Of a stretch of DNA of 64,000 nt, positions 54,686 through 63,139 are shown piece after piece (position 1 is the stretch's first letter; each line of letters opens with the position of its first letter). This DNA comes from Halomonas urmiana. GTDB taxonomy: Bacteria; Pseudomonadota; Gammaproteobacteria; Pseudomonadales; Halomonadaceae. The stretch is from NCBI RefSeq assembly GCF_005780185.1, contig NZ_VBUI01000005.1, forward strand, positions 62,001 through 126,000, written 5' to 3'. The notes under the pieces are model-generated. The model was not told where the DNA came from. It saw only the letters and a program-made list of their open reading frames with translations, and made no database searches. Both the position numbers and the translations under genes were made by a program.

Positions 54686-54940
54686 ATGTGGGACGACATG
54701 ATGGCGCATATGGGGAGTTACGGCTGGGGACATATGCTCTTCGGCGGGCTCATGATGGTGTTGTTCTGGGGCGCCGTCATTGCCTTGGCCGTCCCCTTGG
54801 TGCGTGGCCTGACCCGAGGCCGGGGCGAGACCATGTCACAACGGCGGTCAACGGCCCTGGACCTTCTGCAAGAACGCTACGCCCGGGGAGAAATCGACCG
54901 CGAGGAGTACGAGCAACGCAGGCGCGATCTGCGGCATTGA
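54686..54940 (+). CDS. Small SHOCT-domain membrane protein
   Basis: The 84-residue protein has one or two membrane segments (about 15-43), Met- and His-rich at the start (MWDDMMAHMG), and a C-terminal SHOCT motif (ALDLLQERYARGEIDREEYEQRR). AAAGGAG is placed 8 bases before the ATG at 54686. Such proteins often accompany copper and heavy-metal ATPases. It is 91 bases upstream of the P-type ATPase gene. Confidence 0.85.
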   Translation: MWDDMMAHMGSYGWGHMLFGGLMMVLFWGAVIALAVPLVRGLTRGRGETMSQRRSTALDLLQERYARGEIDREEYEQRRRDLRH

Positions 54941-55031
54941 CGACGCTCCATAGGCGCCACGGCGTTCCTCGCTCGCGGGAAGGAAGACCCTGAGATACCC
55001 CCAAGCCAACGAAGGTAACGGAGACGACTTC

Positions 55032-57470
55032 ATGACCCAGCAGCACATCAAGCGGCGTGAGCACTCGCATCACGGTAAACTGCAGGAAGGCACCGATGCC
55101 GGCGCCATGAACGCCAGCGATCAAGGGTCTTCCCAGTACACCTGCCCGATGCACCCGGAGGTCGTCTCCGATCAGCCAGGTGATTGCCCGACGTGCGGCA
55201 TGCATCTCGTGCCTGTGGGAAGCGACGACGCTCAGGCGCATGACGACCAGGGCCATGGCGAGTGTTACGGACATGGTCATCACGCCGGCCATGGGGCCTC
55301 CGCGTCGGTACACGGCGGCAAATACGACAAGGTGCCGGCCGGGCATGCCGGCGCCGTCTACACCTGCCCCATGCACCCCGAGGTGCGCCAGACCAAGCCC
55401 GGCTCATGCCCGCTGTGCGGCATGGGGCTGGAGCTTGAGTCAGCGGCGCTCGGCGATGAAGGGCCGAATCCCGAACTGGTCGATTTCAGCCGACGCTTCT
55501 GGGTCGCGGCCGTGCTCACGCTTCCGGTCCTGATTCTGACGATGAGCCCCTACCTGGGCTTCGGGGCCCTTCGCGACTTCTTCGGTGAACGCAATGCGAT
55601 GTGGATCGAGCTGGTGCTCAGCACGCCGGTAATCCTCTGGTCGGGCTGGCCGTTCTTCGTGCGCGGCGTTAATTCCTTCCGCACCATGAACCTCAACATG
55701 TTCAGCCTAATCGGCATGGGGGTCGGCGCGGCCTATCTCTTCTCGATCGTCGCAGTGCTGGTGCCGGGCATCTTCCCCGAGGGTTTCCGCCGGGAAGACG
55801 GCACCGTCGGCGTCTATTTCGAGGCCGCAGCGGTGATCGTGACCCTGGTCCTGCTGGGCCAGGTGATGGAGCTCAAGGCCCGCGAAGGCACCGGCAAGGC
55901 GATCCGCGCGCTGATGGACATGGCGGCCAAGACCGCGCGGATCATCCGGCCCGACGGCAGCGAAGAGGAGGTGGCGCTGGAAGACGTGCAGGTGGGCGAC
56001 CGTCTGCGGGTGCGTCCCGGCGACAAGGTGCCGGTGGACGGCATGGTCGTCGAGGGTCGCTCCTCGATCGACGAGTCGATGATCTCGGGCGAGCCGGTGC
56101 CTGTGGAAAAAGTCAAGGACGACAGGGTCACTGGGGCCACGATTAACGGCACGGGCAGTCTGGTCATGGAAGCCACCCGCGTCGGCGCCGATACCATGCT
56201 CAGCCAGATCGTCGAGATGGTGGCCGCCGCCCAGCGCAGCCGCGCACCGATCCAGAAATTCGCCGATAAGGTGGCGGGCACGTTCGTCCCCGCGGTCATC
56301 GGCGTCGCCATTCTCTCCTTCATTAGCTGGGCGATCTGGGGTCCGGCGCCGGCGCTGTCCTATGCGCTGGTCTCGGCGGTGGCGGTGCTGATCATCGCCT
56401 GCCCCTGTGCGCTGGGCCTGGCCACGCCGATGTCGATCATGACGGCCACCGGGCGCGGCGCGCAGGCCGGCGTACTGATCAAGAATGCCGAGGCGCTGGA
56501 ACGCTTCGCCAAGGTCGATACGCTGATGGTCGACAAGACAGGCACCCTGACCGAAGGCAAGCCGAAGCTGGTGGCGGTGCTGCCCGAGGAAGGGCATGAC
56601 GAGGCCGAGGTGTTGCGCCTGGCGGCCAGCCTCGAGAAAGGCTCCGAGCACCCACTGGCCGAGGCCATCGTCGCCGGCGCCGAGGAGCGCGGCGTATCCC
56701 TCGCCGATGCCACCGATTTCGAGGCCGTGACCGGCATGGGCGTCAAGGGGGTCGTGGACAGCAAGTCGGTGGCCCTCGGCAACGCCAAGCTGATGGCCGA
56801 ACTGGGCCTCGATGGCGGCCGGATCTCCGAGACCGCGAACGCCCGCCGCGATGAAGGCGAAACGGTGATGTTCGTCGTGCTCGACGGCGCCATCGCCGGC
56901 CTGGTCAGCGTGGCCGACCCGGTGAAGGAGACCACCCCCGATGCACTGAAGGCGCTGCACCGGCTGGGCTTCCGCATCATCATGGCCACCGGCGACAACG
57001 AGCGGACGGCCAAGGCGGTGGCCGGGCGACTGGGCATCGACGAGATCCGCGCCGATGTCATGCCGGAGGACAAGGCCCGCATCATCCGCGAATTGCAAGA
57101 ACAAGGCCGCAAGGTAGCAATGGCGGGCGACGGAGTGAACGACGCCCCTGCCCTGGCCCAGGCCGATGTGGGCATCGCCATGGGCACCGGCGCCGACGTG
57201 GCGATCGAAAGCGCCGGCTTCACGCTGGTCAAGGGCAACCTCGACGGCATCGTCCGTGCCCGCAAGCTGTCGCTGGCCACCATGCGCAACATCAAGCAGA
57301 ACCTGTTCTTCGCACTGGTCTACAACGGAGCCGGGGTACCGATCGCCGCCGGCATCCTCTATCCGTTCCTCGGCATCCTGATCGGGCCGATGTTCGCCGC
57401 CTTCGCGATGAGCGCGTCCTCGCTGTCGGTGGTGATGAATTCGCTGCGCCTGCGTCGGGTGAGGATCTGA
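55032..57470 (+). CDS. Copper/silver-type P1B ATPase with two heavy-metal-binding domains
   Basis: The 812-residue ATPase exports Cu(I) or Ag(I). The N-terminal part lacks the usual CXXC HMA fold and instead has two heavy-metal-binding domains, Y-T-C-P-M-H-P-E at 36-43 and again at 110-117, each closed by a CPxCGM motif, with His-rich linkers. The transport motif C457-P-C459 and phosphorylated Asp501 ([10 protein letters not shown]) are intact, as is the hinge [10 protein letters not shown]. It groups with CopA-type pumps of mobile copper clusters. Downstream DUF2933 and methyltransferase genes complete that module. Confidence 0.93.
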   Translation: MTQQHIKRREHSHHGKLQEGTDAGAMNASDQGSSQYTCPMHPEVVSDQPGDCPTCGMHLVPVGSDDAQAHDDQGHGECYGHGHHAGHGASASVHGGKYDKVPAGHAGAVYTCPMHPEVRQTKPGSCPLCGMGLELESAALGDEGPNPELVDFSRRFWVAAVLTLPVLILTMSPYLGFGALRDFFGERNAMWIELVLSTPVILWSGWPFFVRGVNSFRTMNLNMFSLIGMGVGAAYLFSIVAVLVPGIFPEGFRREDGTVGVYFEAAAVIVTLVLLGQVMELKAREGTGKAIRALMDMAAKTARIIRPDGSEEEVALEDVQVGDRLRVRPGDKVPVDGMVVEGRSSIDESMISGEPVPVEKVKDDRVTGATINGTGSLVMEATRVGADTMLSQIVEMVAAAQRSRAPIQKFADKVAGTFVPAVIGVAILSFISWAIWGPAPALSYALVSAVAVLIIACPCALGLATPMSIMTATGRGAQAGVLIKNAEALERFAKVDTLMVDKTGTLTEGKPKLVAVLPEEGHDEAEVLRLAASLEKGSEHPLAEAIVAGAEERGVSLADATDFEAVTGMGVKGVVDSKSVALGNAKLMAELGLDGGRISETANARRDEGETVMFVVLDGAIAGLVSVADPVKETTPDALKALHRLGFRIIMATGDNERTAKAVAGRLGIDEIRADVMPEDKARIIRELQEQGRKVAMAGDGVNDAPALAQADVGIAMGTGADVAIESAGFTLVKGNLDGIVRARKLSLATMRNIKQNLFFALVYNGAGVPIAAGILYPFLGILIGPMFAAFAMSASSLSVVMNSLRLRRVRI

Positions 57471-57472
57471 TC

Positions 57473-57727
57473 ATGACCGACCACAACCACTGGCTGGATA
57501 GACGGCCGAGCAGGGGAAGCTTCTGGCTGATGGTGGCGATCGCCCTGGCGGTGATGGGCTTCCTGCTCTGGGAGGAGCACAAGGTGCACCTGCTCGGCGC
57601 CCTGCCCTGGTTGATCCTGCTCGCCTGTCCGCTGATGCATGTGTTCATGCACGGCGGACATGGAGGCCATGGTGGACACGGAGGTCATGACGGGCATGAC
57701 GACCACAAGGGAGGACGCGATGAGTAG
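57473..57727 (+). CDS. DUF2933 small His-rich membrane protein
   Basis: The 84-residue protein has two hydrophobic segments (about 17-32 and 38-58) and a C-terminal run of GGHGGHGG repeats with further HD pairs that could bind copper. The family is nearly always found with copper ATPases. It begins 3 bases after the ATPase stop; its last codons overlap the start of the methyltransferase pseudogene. Confidence 0.9.
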   Translation: MTDHNHWLDRRPSRGSFWLMVAIALAVMGFLLWEEHKVHLLGALPWLILLACPLMHVFMHGGHGGHGGHGGHDGHDDHKGGRDE

Positions 57728-57908
57728 CGAGTCGCCGGGACTGGCGCTCGCTCGGGGCCTTCAGCACCTTGCTAGTGGCGCTGTTCACTGAGATGTACGG
57801 CTTCCCGCGACCCTCTACTTCGGCGCGGCCTGGCAGGCGTATGCGGCCCGCACGCCACGCTTCATTCCACGCCTGAGGGTGGCGGGTCCGAGTGGCTGGC
57901 GCCTGTAA
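57720..57908 (+). pseudogene. Isoprenylcysteine methyltransferase family pseudogene 2
   Basis: The remnant keeps the start MSSESPG, then in another frame GAFSTLLVALFTEMYGFP, then a jump to GAAWQAYAARTPRFIPRL at the C-terminus. The long middle, including the substrate and SAM regions, is deleted and the frame is broken. In intact copper modules this gene follows DUF2933. The overlap with the DUF2933 stop matches that order. Confidence 0.85.
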
Positions 57909-57936
57909 GGGCCATCTCCGGGAGGCGGTGACCGCG

Positions 57937-58320
57937 ATGACCACATTGGCACAGCAGGGGGCCGAGGAACGCACGGCAGGGCTGGTGACCGTCGGCGCCA
58001 TGGTCGTGGCGCTGATGCTTGCCAACTCGCCACTGAGCGACTTCTACCAACTGGTGCACCATACCCCCGTGTCGGTGCAGGTCGGTACCCTGAGCATCGA
58101 CAAGCCGTTGATCCTGTGGATCAACGACGGACTAATGGTGTTCTTCTTCCTGCTGATGGGCGTCGAACTCAAGCGCGAGATGCTCGGTGGCCTGCTGGGC
58201 TCGGCCCGCCAGGGCGTGTTGGCCACCTCGGTCGTCGCGGCGCTGGTCGGCGGTGCGGTGCTGGCGGTAACACTGCCCCACTCGGCAACACCGCGATCCG
58301 AGTCCCGGAGACAGTCATGA
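57937..58320 (+). pseudogene. nhaA: Truncated NhaA Na+/H+ antiporter
   Basis: This frame of 127 codons encodes the NhaA N-terminal part: the first helix ([20 protein letters not shown]), the conserved [18 protein letters not shown] segment, and then ends after [10 protein letters not shown] with a short unrelated tail. Normal NhaA has about 390-450 residues. The catalytic aspartates of the later helices are lost. Its stop overlaps the start of the Rieske remnant (ATGA). Confidence 0.85.
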
Positions 58321-58532
58321 AACGCAGACGTTTTCTCGTCGGCGCGACCGTGGTGGTCGCCGACGTCTGGCCGGACGGCTACTTCTGCCCCTGCCACGGC
58401 TCCCGATTCGACTTCGCCGGACGCATGTTCAAGGCGGTGCCGGCCCCGATCAATCTGGAGGTCCCGCCGTACCGCTTCCTGTCCGATATCCGGATCGAGA
58501 CCGGCGTCGACCCCGAACCATCGACATCCTGA
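58317..58532 (+). pseudogene. petA: Internally deleted Rieske subunit gene (petA-like)
   Basis: A 71-codon frame joins the N-terminal part of a ubiquinol-cytochrome c reductase Rieske protein ([14 protein letters not shown], a Tat-like start) directly to its C-terminal part ([17 protein letters not shown] to PPYRFLSD). Only one of the two cluster motifs, CPCH, is left; the first CTHLGC motif and the whole linker are deleted. A [2Fe-2S] cluster cannot be bound with two ligands. Confidence 0.85.
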
Positions 58533-58550
58533 TCACAGAGGTAATGCTCC

Positions 58551-60344
58551 ATGACCACCAAGACAGCAACCACCAAGGTTCCCTCGGCTCGCCACGCCCC
58601 GAGCAAGCGCCAAGCTACCGCTCCGCAAGAGTCCACGGATCAAGGGAGTCCATCCAGCCCCCAACCAGCCACCGCCCTGAGCCCCCCAGCAGCGGAGCTG
58701 CTCACCTATCAGCTCGACCTGTGGCGCCGCGGCGTGCGGTACCTGGACACGCTGCGTGAGCGCGCGGACAACATGCTCGAACACGAGCGAGCCGGCAAGC
58801 CTCCGCTGCTCGACTTCGACTACGAGACGATCCTCGATGGTCGCCGGCTGGAGCGCCCCGCCAACTATGCCCTGCTGCGGGTCACACGCGTGGGGGATGA
58901 CTGCCTGGAGGACTGCCTCGATGCCAGCAAGCCGCCGGTGATGATCGTCGACCCGCGTGCCGGCCACGGCCCGGGCATCGGCGGCTTCAAGCGCGACTCC
59001 GAGGTGGGCATGGCGCTCCACGAGGGGCACCCGGTGTACTTCGTGATCTTCTTCCCCGAGCCCGTCCCCGGGCAGACGCTGGAGGACGTGTTGCACGTCC
59101 TGCGCCGCTTCGTCGAAACAGTGGCCGAGCGGCACCCCGGCCAGCCGCCGGTGCTCTACGGCAATTGCCAGGCGGGCTGGGCCATCGCGCTGCTCGCCGC
59201 TGACTGCGAGGGCCTGGTGGGGCCGACGGTGCTCAACGGCTCGCCGCTCTCCTACTGGTCGGGTGAATCCGGCGTCAATCCCATGCGGCTGGCCGGTGGA
59301 CTACTGGGCGGCGCCTGGCTGACGCACCTGTTGGCGGACCTGGGCGATGGCCGCTTCGATGGCGCCCACCTGGCCGCGAACTTCGAATCGCTCAAACCGG
59401 CCAACACCCTGTGGCAGAAGGACTATCAGCTGTTCGCCGACATCGACGGACAGCGCGAACGCTTCCTCGACTTCGAGCGCTGGTGGACGGGCTTCTACGC
59501 ACTGGGCAAGGAAGAGATCACCGCCATCGTCGAGAACCTCTTCGTCGGCAATCGGCTAGAGCGCGGTGAGATGCAGGTCTGTCCGGGGTGCACCATCGAT
59601 CTCAAACGGATCCGCAACCCCCTGGTGATCTTCGCCTCCGGCGGTGACAACATCACCCCGCCCCACCAGGCGCTCAACTGGATCCCCGCGGTCTACCCGA
59701 GCACGGAGGCTCTCAAGGCCGCCGACCAGCGCATCGTCTACCTACTCAATCCCCATGTGGGGCACCTGGGCATCTTCGTCTCCTCCAAGGTCGCGCGCCT
59801 GGAGCACCGGGCCATCCTCGAGAGCGTCGGCGAGCTGAACGACCTGGCGCCCGGCCTCTATGAGATGCGCATCGACAACCCCACCGGCGACCCCGACTGC
59901 CACAAGCCCCAGTTCCAGGTGCGCTTCGAGGAACGCCGCGTGGAGGACCTGGATTTCCCCTCTCAGGCACCGGCGTTCGATCGGGTGCGCGCCCTCTCCG
60001 AGCACAACGTGGCCCTCTACGAGACCTTCGTCGGGCCCTGGGTGCGGTTTTACACCACCCCCTGGTCAGCCGAGGCGCTGCGTCAGCTGCATCCGGCCCG
60101 CACCAGCCGGCTGATGCTCTCGGAACGCTTCTCCCCCTGGATGACCGGGGTGAAGTGGCTGGCCGAGATGGTAGAGACCGCACCGGCGCCGATCGATAGT
60201 GACACCCCCTATCGGCAATGGGAGACGCTGTTGAGCGACTCTATCGCCTCGACGCTGGAGCTTGCCGGCACCATGCGCGACAGCCTGTACGAGATGGGGT
60301 TTCGCAGCCTCTACGGCGGGGGATGGTGGAGCGAGAACGAGTGA
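58551..60344 (+). CDS. DUF3141 alpha/beta-hydrolase-like protein
   Basis: The 597-residue cytoplasmic protein has the PhaC-like hydrolase core, with a cysteine in the lipase-box position (Cys206 in G-N-C-Q-A-G) as in PHA synthases, a DPRAGHGPGIGGFK loop, and a possible acidic residue in SGGDNITPPHQA, with His in NPHVGHLG. The N-terminal 45 residues are Ser/Pro/Thr-rich. DUF3141 proteins are found with acetate kinase, phosphotransacetylase and PhaC as here. A polymer or thioester role is inferred. Confidence 0.85.
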   Translation: MTTKTATTKVPSARHAPSKRQATAPQESTDQGSPSSPQPATALSPPAAELLTYQLDLWRRGVRYLDTLRERADNMLEHERAGKPPLLDFDYETILDGRRLERPANYALLRVTRVGDDCLEDCLDASKPPVMIVDPRAGHGPGIGGFKRDSEVGMALHEGHPVYFVIFFPEPVPGQTLEDVLHVLRRFVETVAERHPGQPPVLYGNCQAGWAIALLAADCEGLVGPTVLNGSPLSYWSGESGVNPMRLAGGLLGGAWLTHLLADLGDGRFDGAHLAANFESLKPANTLWQKDYQLFADIDGQRERFLDFERWWTGFYALGKEEITAIVENLFVGNRLERGEMQVCPGCTIDLKRIRNPLVIFASGGDNITPPHQALNWIPAVYPSTEALKAADQRIVYLLNPHVGHLGIFVSSKVARLEHRAILESVGELNDLAPGLYEMRIDNPTGDPDCHKPQFQVRFEERRVEDLDFPSQAPAFDRVRALSEHNVALYETFVGPWVRFYTTPWSAEALRQLHPARTSRLMLSERFSPWMTGVKWLAEMVETAPAPIDSDTPYRQWETLLSDSIASTLELAGTMRDSLYEMGFRSLYGGGWWSENE

Positions 60345-60409
60345 CCCAGTCGAAGCCGACCGGTTTACAGCCAATACCTATAGAGCAACCCACGAATGGA
60401 GAGCAATAA

Positions 60410-60868
60410 ATGAAGATCGAGACCTTTCATGACCTGATCGACTGGACTCGCCAGCTGCATGCCCAGTTGGCCGAGTGCTTCAGGCACTGTGCCACCCAGC
60501 AGGAGGAGGCACGGGCCAAATCGCTGCTGGAGTATCTCGCCGATCACGAGGCGGTCCTGGAGCACACCGTGGCCAGCTTCGAGAAGCAGGCCGACCCCAA
60601 GGCCCTGCACACCTGGGTCTACGACTATCTGTCGCATGCGCCCATCAAACCCCATCAGGCGTGCAATTTGCCCTATGCCGAGATGGGCTTCGAAGACATC
60701 AGCCGGGAAGTCTTCTCGCTGCACGATCAGGTCATCGCGCTATACCGCTACCTGGAAGGACGCGCCGACATCCCCGAGGCTCGGGATCTCGTTCGCGAGC
60801 TCTTGAAGCTGGAGGAACACGAGGCGATGCGTCTGTCCCAGCAGATCAACCGCGCCCGAGACCTGTAG
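60410..60868 (+). CDS. Small helical protein of the DUF3141-PhaC cluster
   Basis: The 152-residue protein is almost all helix, with His/Glu-rich repeats (LAECFRHCATQQEEARAK, YLADHEAVLEHTVASFEKQ and KLEEHEAMRLSQQINRARDL) that could form a ferritin-like or hemerythrin-like four-helix bundle. I do not recognise a named family. It lies between the DUF3141 gene (65 bases upstream) and the acetate kinase gene (52 bases downstream). Function unknown. Confidence 0.75.
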   Translation: MKIETFHDLIDWTRQLHAQLAECFRHCATQQEEARAKSLLEYLADHEAVLEHTVASFEKQADPKALHTWVYDYLSHAPIKPHQACNLPYAEMGFEDISREVFSLHDQVIALYRYLEGRADIPEARDLVRELLKLEEHEAMRLSQQINRARDL

Positions 60869-60920
60869 CCGGGCGCTGAACAGGGACCATCTTTCGCCCC
60901 CGGAGAAGGAGGACTCGACA

Positions 60921-62123
60921 ATGCCAAGTCGCCGATCGGCCATTCTGGTGGTCAACTGCGGGTCATCCAGCCTGAAGTTCGCCGTGTTCATTCTGACGGA
61001 AGGGCTCGAACGGTTGGTATGGGGATCGGCCAGTGGGATCGGCACATCACAAGGCCGGCTCCGGATGTCGAGTGCACAGGGAACGGTTGACGACCACCCC
61101 GCGCGACTGGCCGATCATGCCACCGCCATCGAGAAGGTCGACACCCTTCTTCAACAGCAGGCAAGCCGACTGGACCTGGTCGGCATCGGTCACCGGGTGG
61201 TCCATGGTGGCCCCGATTGCGACTGCCCTCAACGGATCGATGCCTCCCTGCTGGACCGACTTCACGCTCTGGTGCCACTGGCTCCGCTGCACCTGCCACA
61301 CAACCTGGCCGGCATCAACGCCATACGCAGGCAATTTCCCGACGTGCCCCAGCTCGCCTGCTTCGACACGGCGTTCCACCACGGCCTGCCCGCGGTTGCC
61401 CGGCACACCGGGCTGCCACGGGAACACGAGGCCCGGGGCGTGCGCCGCTACGGCTTTCACGGGCTCTCCTACGAGTTCATCGTCGACGACCTGAGGCGGC
61501 GCCATGGCCCGGAGGCGTTACGTGAGCGCCTGATCGTGGCGCACCTGGGCAACGGCGCCTCTCTGGCGGCAATCCGGGACGGGTGCAGCATCGAGACGAC
61601 GATGGGCTTCAGTGCCTTGGGCGGCATGCCCATGGGCACCCGCAGCGGGGATCTGGACCCCGGTACCCTGCTCTACTTGGCGAGTCACGACGGACTCGAC
61701 GTCGCGGCGCTGGAAGCCCTGCTCTATCGACGCTCGGGGCTGCTGGGGCTTTCCGGGGTGAGTGCCGACATGCGGGAACTCCTGGCGCACCGCGAGGACA
61801 CGCCGGAGGCCGCGCAGGCCGTCGACTTCTTCTGCCATCGTGCCCGCCACTTCCTCGGTGGCCTGAGCGCCGCGCTCGGCGGGCTGGACCGGCTGATCTT
61901 CACCGGCGGCATCGGGGCGAACTCACCGGCGATCCGGGCACAGATCTGCGCAGGAATGGGGTATCTCGGCATCACCCTGGAGGAAGGACGCAACCGCACG
62001 CCCGGGCCGGTGATTTCCGCCGCCGAGGGCCCGGTCCGGGTGGAGGCCGTAGCCACCGATGAAGAACGGATGATCGCCCGGCACGTGCAGCGCACATTAA
62101 CCAACACCCAGGAGGTGACATGA
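60921..62123 (+). CDS. ackA: Acetate kinase (ASKHA family)
   Basis: The 400-residue kinase converts an acyl phosphate and ADP to acid and ATP, or the reverse. It shows the first phosphate loop VVNCGSSSLKFAVF, the GHRVVHGG region, HLGNGASLAAI and the FTGGIGANS adenosine loop. Propionate or butyrate may also be used. It overlaps the next gene by 4 bases. Confidence 0.93.
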   Translation: MPSRRSAILVVNCGSSSLKFAVFILTEGLERLVWGSASGIGTSQGRLRMSSAQGTVDDHPARLADHATAIEKVDTLLQQQASRLDLVGIGHRVVHGGPDCDCPQRIDASLLDRLHALVPLAPLHLPHNLAGINAIRRQFPDVPQLACFDTAFHHGLPAVARHTGLPREHEARGVRRYGFHGLSYEFIVDDLRRRHGPEALRERLIVAHLGNGASLAAIRDGCSIETTMGFSALGGMPMGTRSGDLDPGTLLYLASHDGLDVAALEALLYRRSGLLGLSGVSADMRELLAHREDTPEAAQAVDFFCHRARHFLGGLSAALGGLDRLIFTGGIGANSPAIRAQICAGMGYLGITLEEGRNRTPGPVISAAEGPVRVEAVATDEERMIARHVQRTLTNTQEVT

Positions 62124-63139
62124 CCCAGACGGCAACGCCAGTGGCCCTTGCGATGCTCGATGACCTGATCCGGCAGGCCGGTGGCGGTAACCCGATCCGC
62201 GTCGCCGTGGTCAACGCGGCCCAGGCCGCGGTCCTGGAGACGCTTCGCGAGGCGGCGAGGCTGGGCATCGCCGAGCCGGTGCTCATCGGCCGCCCCGCCG
62301 AGATCGTCGAGGCCGCCGCGGCGATCGGGTGGGGCCTCGATCCGCAAGCGATGATCGAGGCCGATTCGGATGTGGAGGCCGCCCGCATCGGGGTGGAGCT
62401 CGTGCAGGCCGGACGCGCGGAGGCGCTGATGAAAGGGCACCTCCACACCGATACTTTCATGCATGCCCTGCTGGGTAATGGCCTGCGACAGCCCGGCCGG
62501 CGAGTGAGCCACGTCTTTTTGGTGGACGTGCCCGACTACCCACGCCTGCTGGCCGTGACCGATGCGGCCGTGAACATCGCGCCGGATCTCGACGCCAAGG
62601 CGCAGATCTTGCACAACGCCATCGAGCTGATGCACATGATCGGGCTCGAGCGGCCACGCGCCGCGGTCATTTCCGCCGTAGAAATGGTCAATCCGGCCAT
62701 CGTCTCCACCCTGGATGCCGCGTGCCTGACCCTGATGGCCCGCCGCGGGCAGATTGCCGGCGCCGAGGTCGACGGTCCGCTGGCGTTTGACAACGCCATC
62801 TCGGAACGTGCGGCCCGCGAAAAGGGCATCGATTCCGCAGTGGCGGGGAAGGCCGACATCCTGCTCATGCCTGATCTGGTGTCCGGCAACGTGTTGGCCA
62901 AGACCCTCGAGTACCATGCCGGCGCCACGGCGGCCGGCGTGGTCATGGGGCTGACGGTACCGGTAGTGCTGAGCTCCCGGGCCGACCCGCCCGAGGCGCG
63001 CCTGGCCGGACTAGCCGTGGCGGCATTGATGTACCGAGCGGGCATCCACCTGCCCCAGCCCTCCTCTGGCGAAGTCGAATCCACCTTATACTGTTCTCCG
63101 CAACCCGAGTCGGCCTGCTGCCCCAGGGAGGTGCACTGA
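62120..63139 (+). CDS. Phosphate acetyl/butyryltransferase
   Basis: The 339-residue enzyme moves an acyl group between CoA and phosphate. The fold and motifs (AAARLGIAEPVLIG-like region, LMKGHLHTDTFMHALL and the end LLMPDLVSGNVLAKTLEY) match the short Pta/Ptb form, not the 700-residue Pta with a regulatory domain. It overlaps ackA by 4 bases and phaC by 1 base, so the acyl-phosphate pair is coupled to the polymerase-like gene. Confidence 0.92.
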   Translation: MTQTATPVALAMLDDLIRQAGGGNPIRVAVVNAAQAAVLETLREAARLGIAEPVLIGRPAEIVEAAAAIGWGLDPQAMIEADSDVEAARIGVELVQAGRAEALMKGHLHTDTFMHALLGNGLRQPGRRVSHVFLVDVPDYPRLLAVTDAAVNIAPDLDAKAQILHNAIELMHMIGLERPRAAVISAVEMVNPAIVSTLDAACLTLMARRGQIAGAEVDGPLAFDNAISERAAREKGIDSAVAGKADILLMPDLVSGNVLAKTLEYHAGATAAGVVMGLTVPVVLSSRADPPEARLAGLAVAALMYRAGIHLPQPSSGEVESTLYCSPQPESACCPREVH

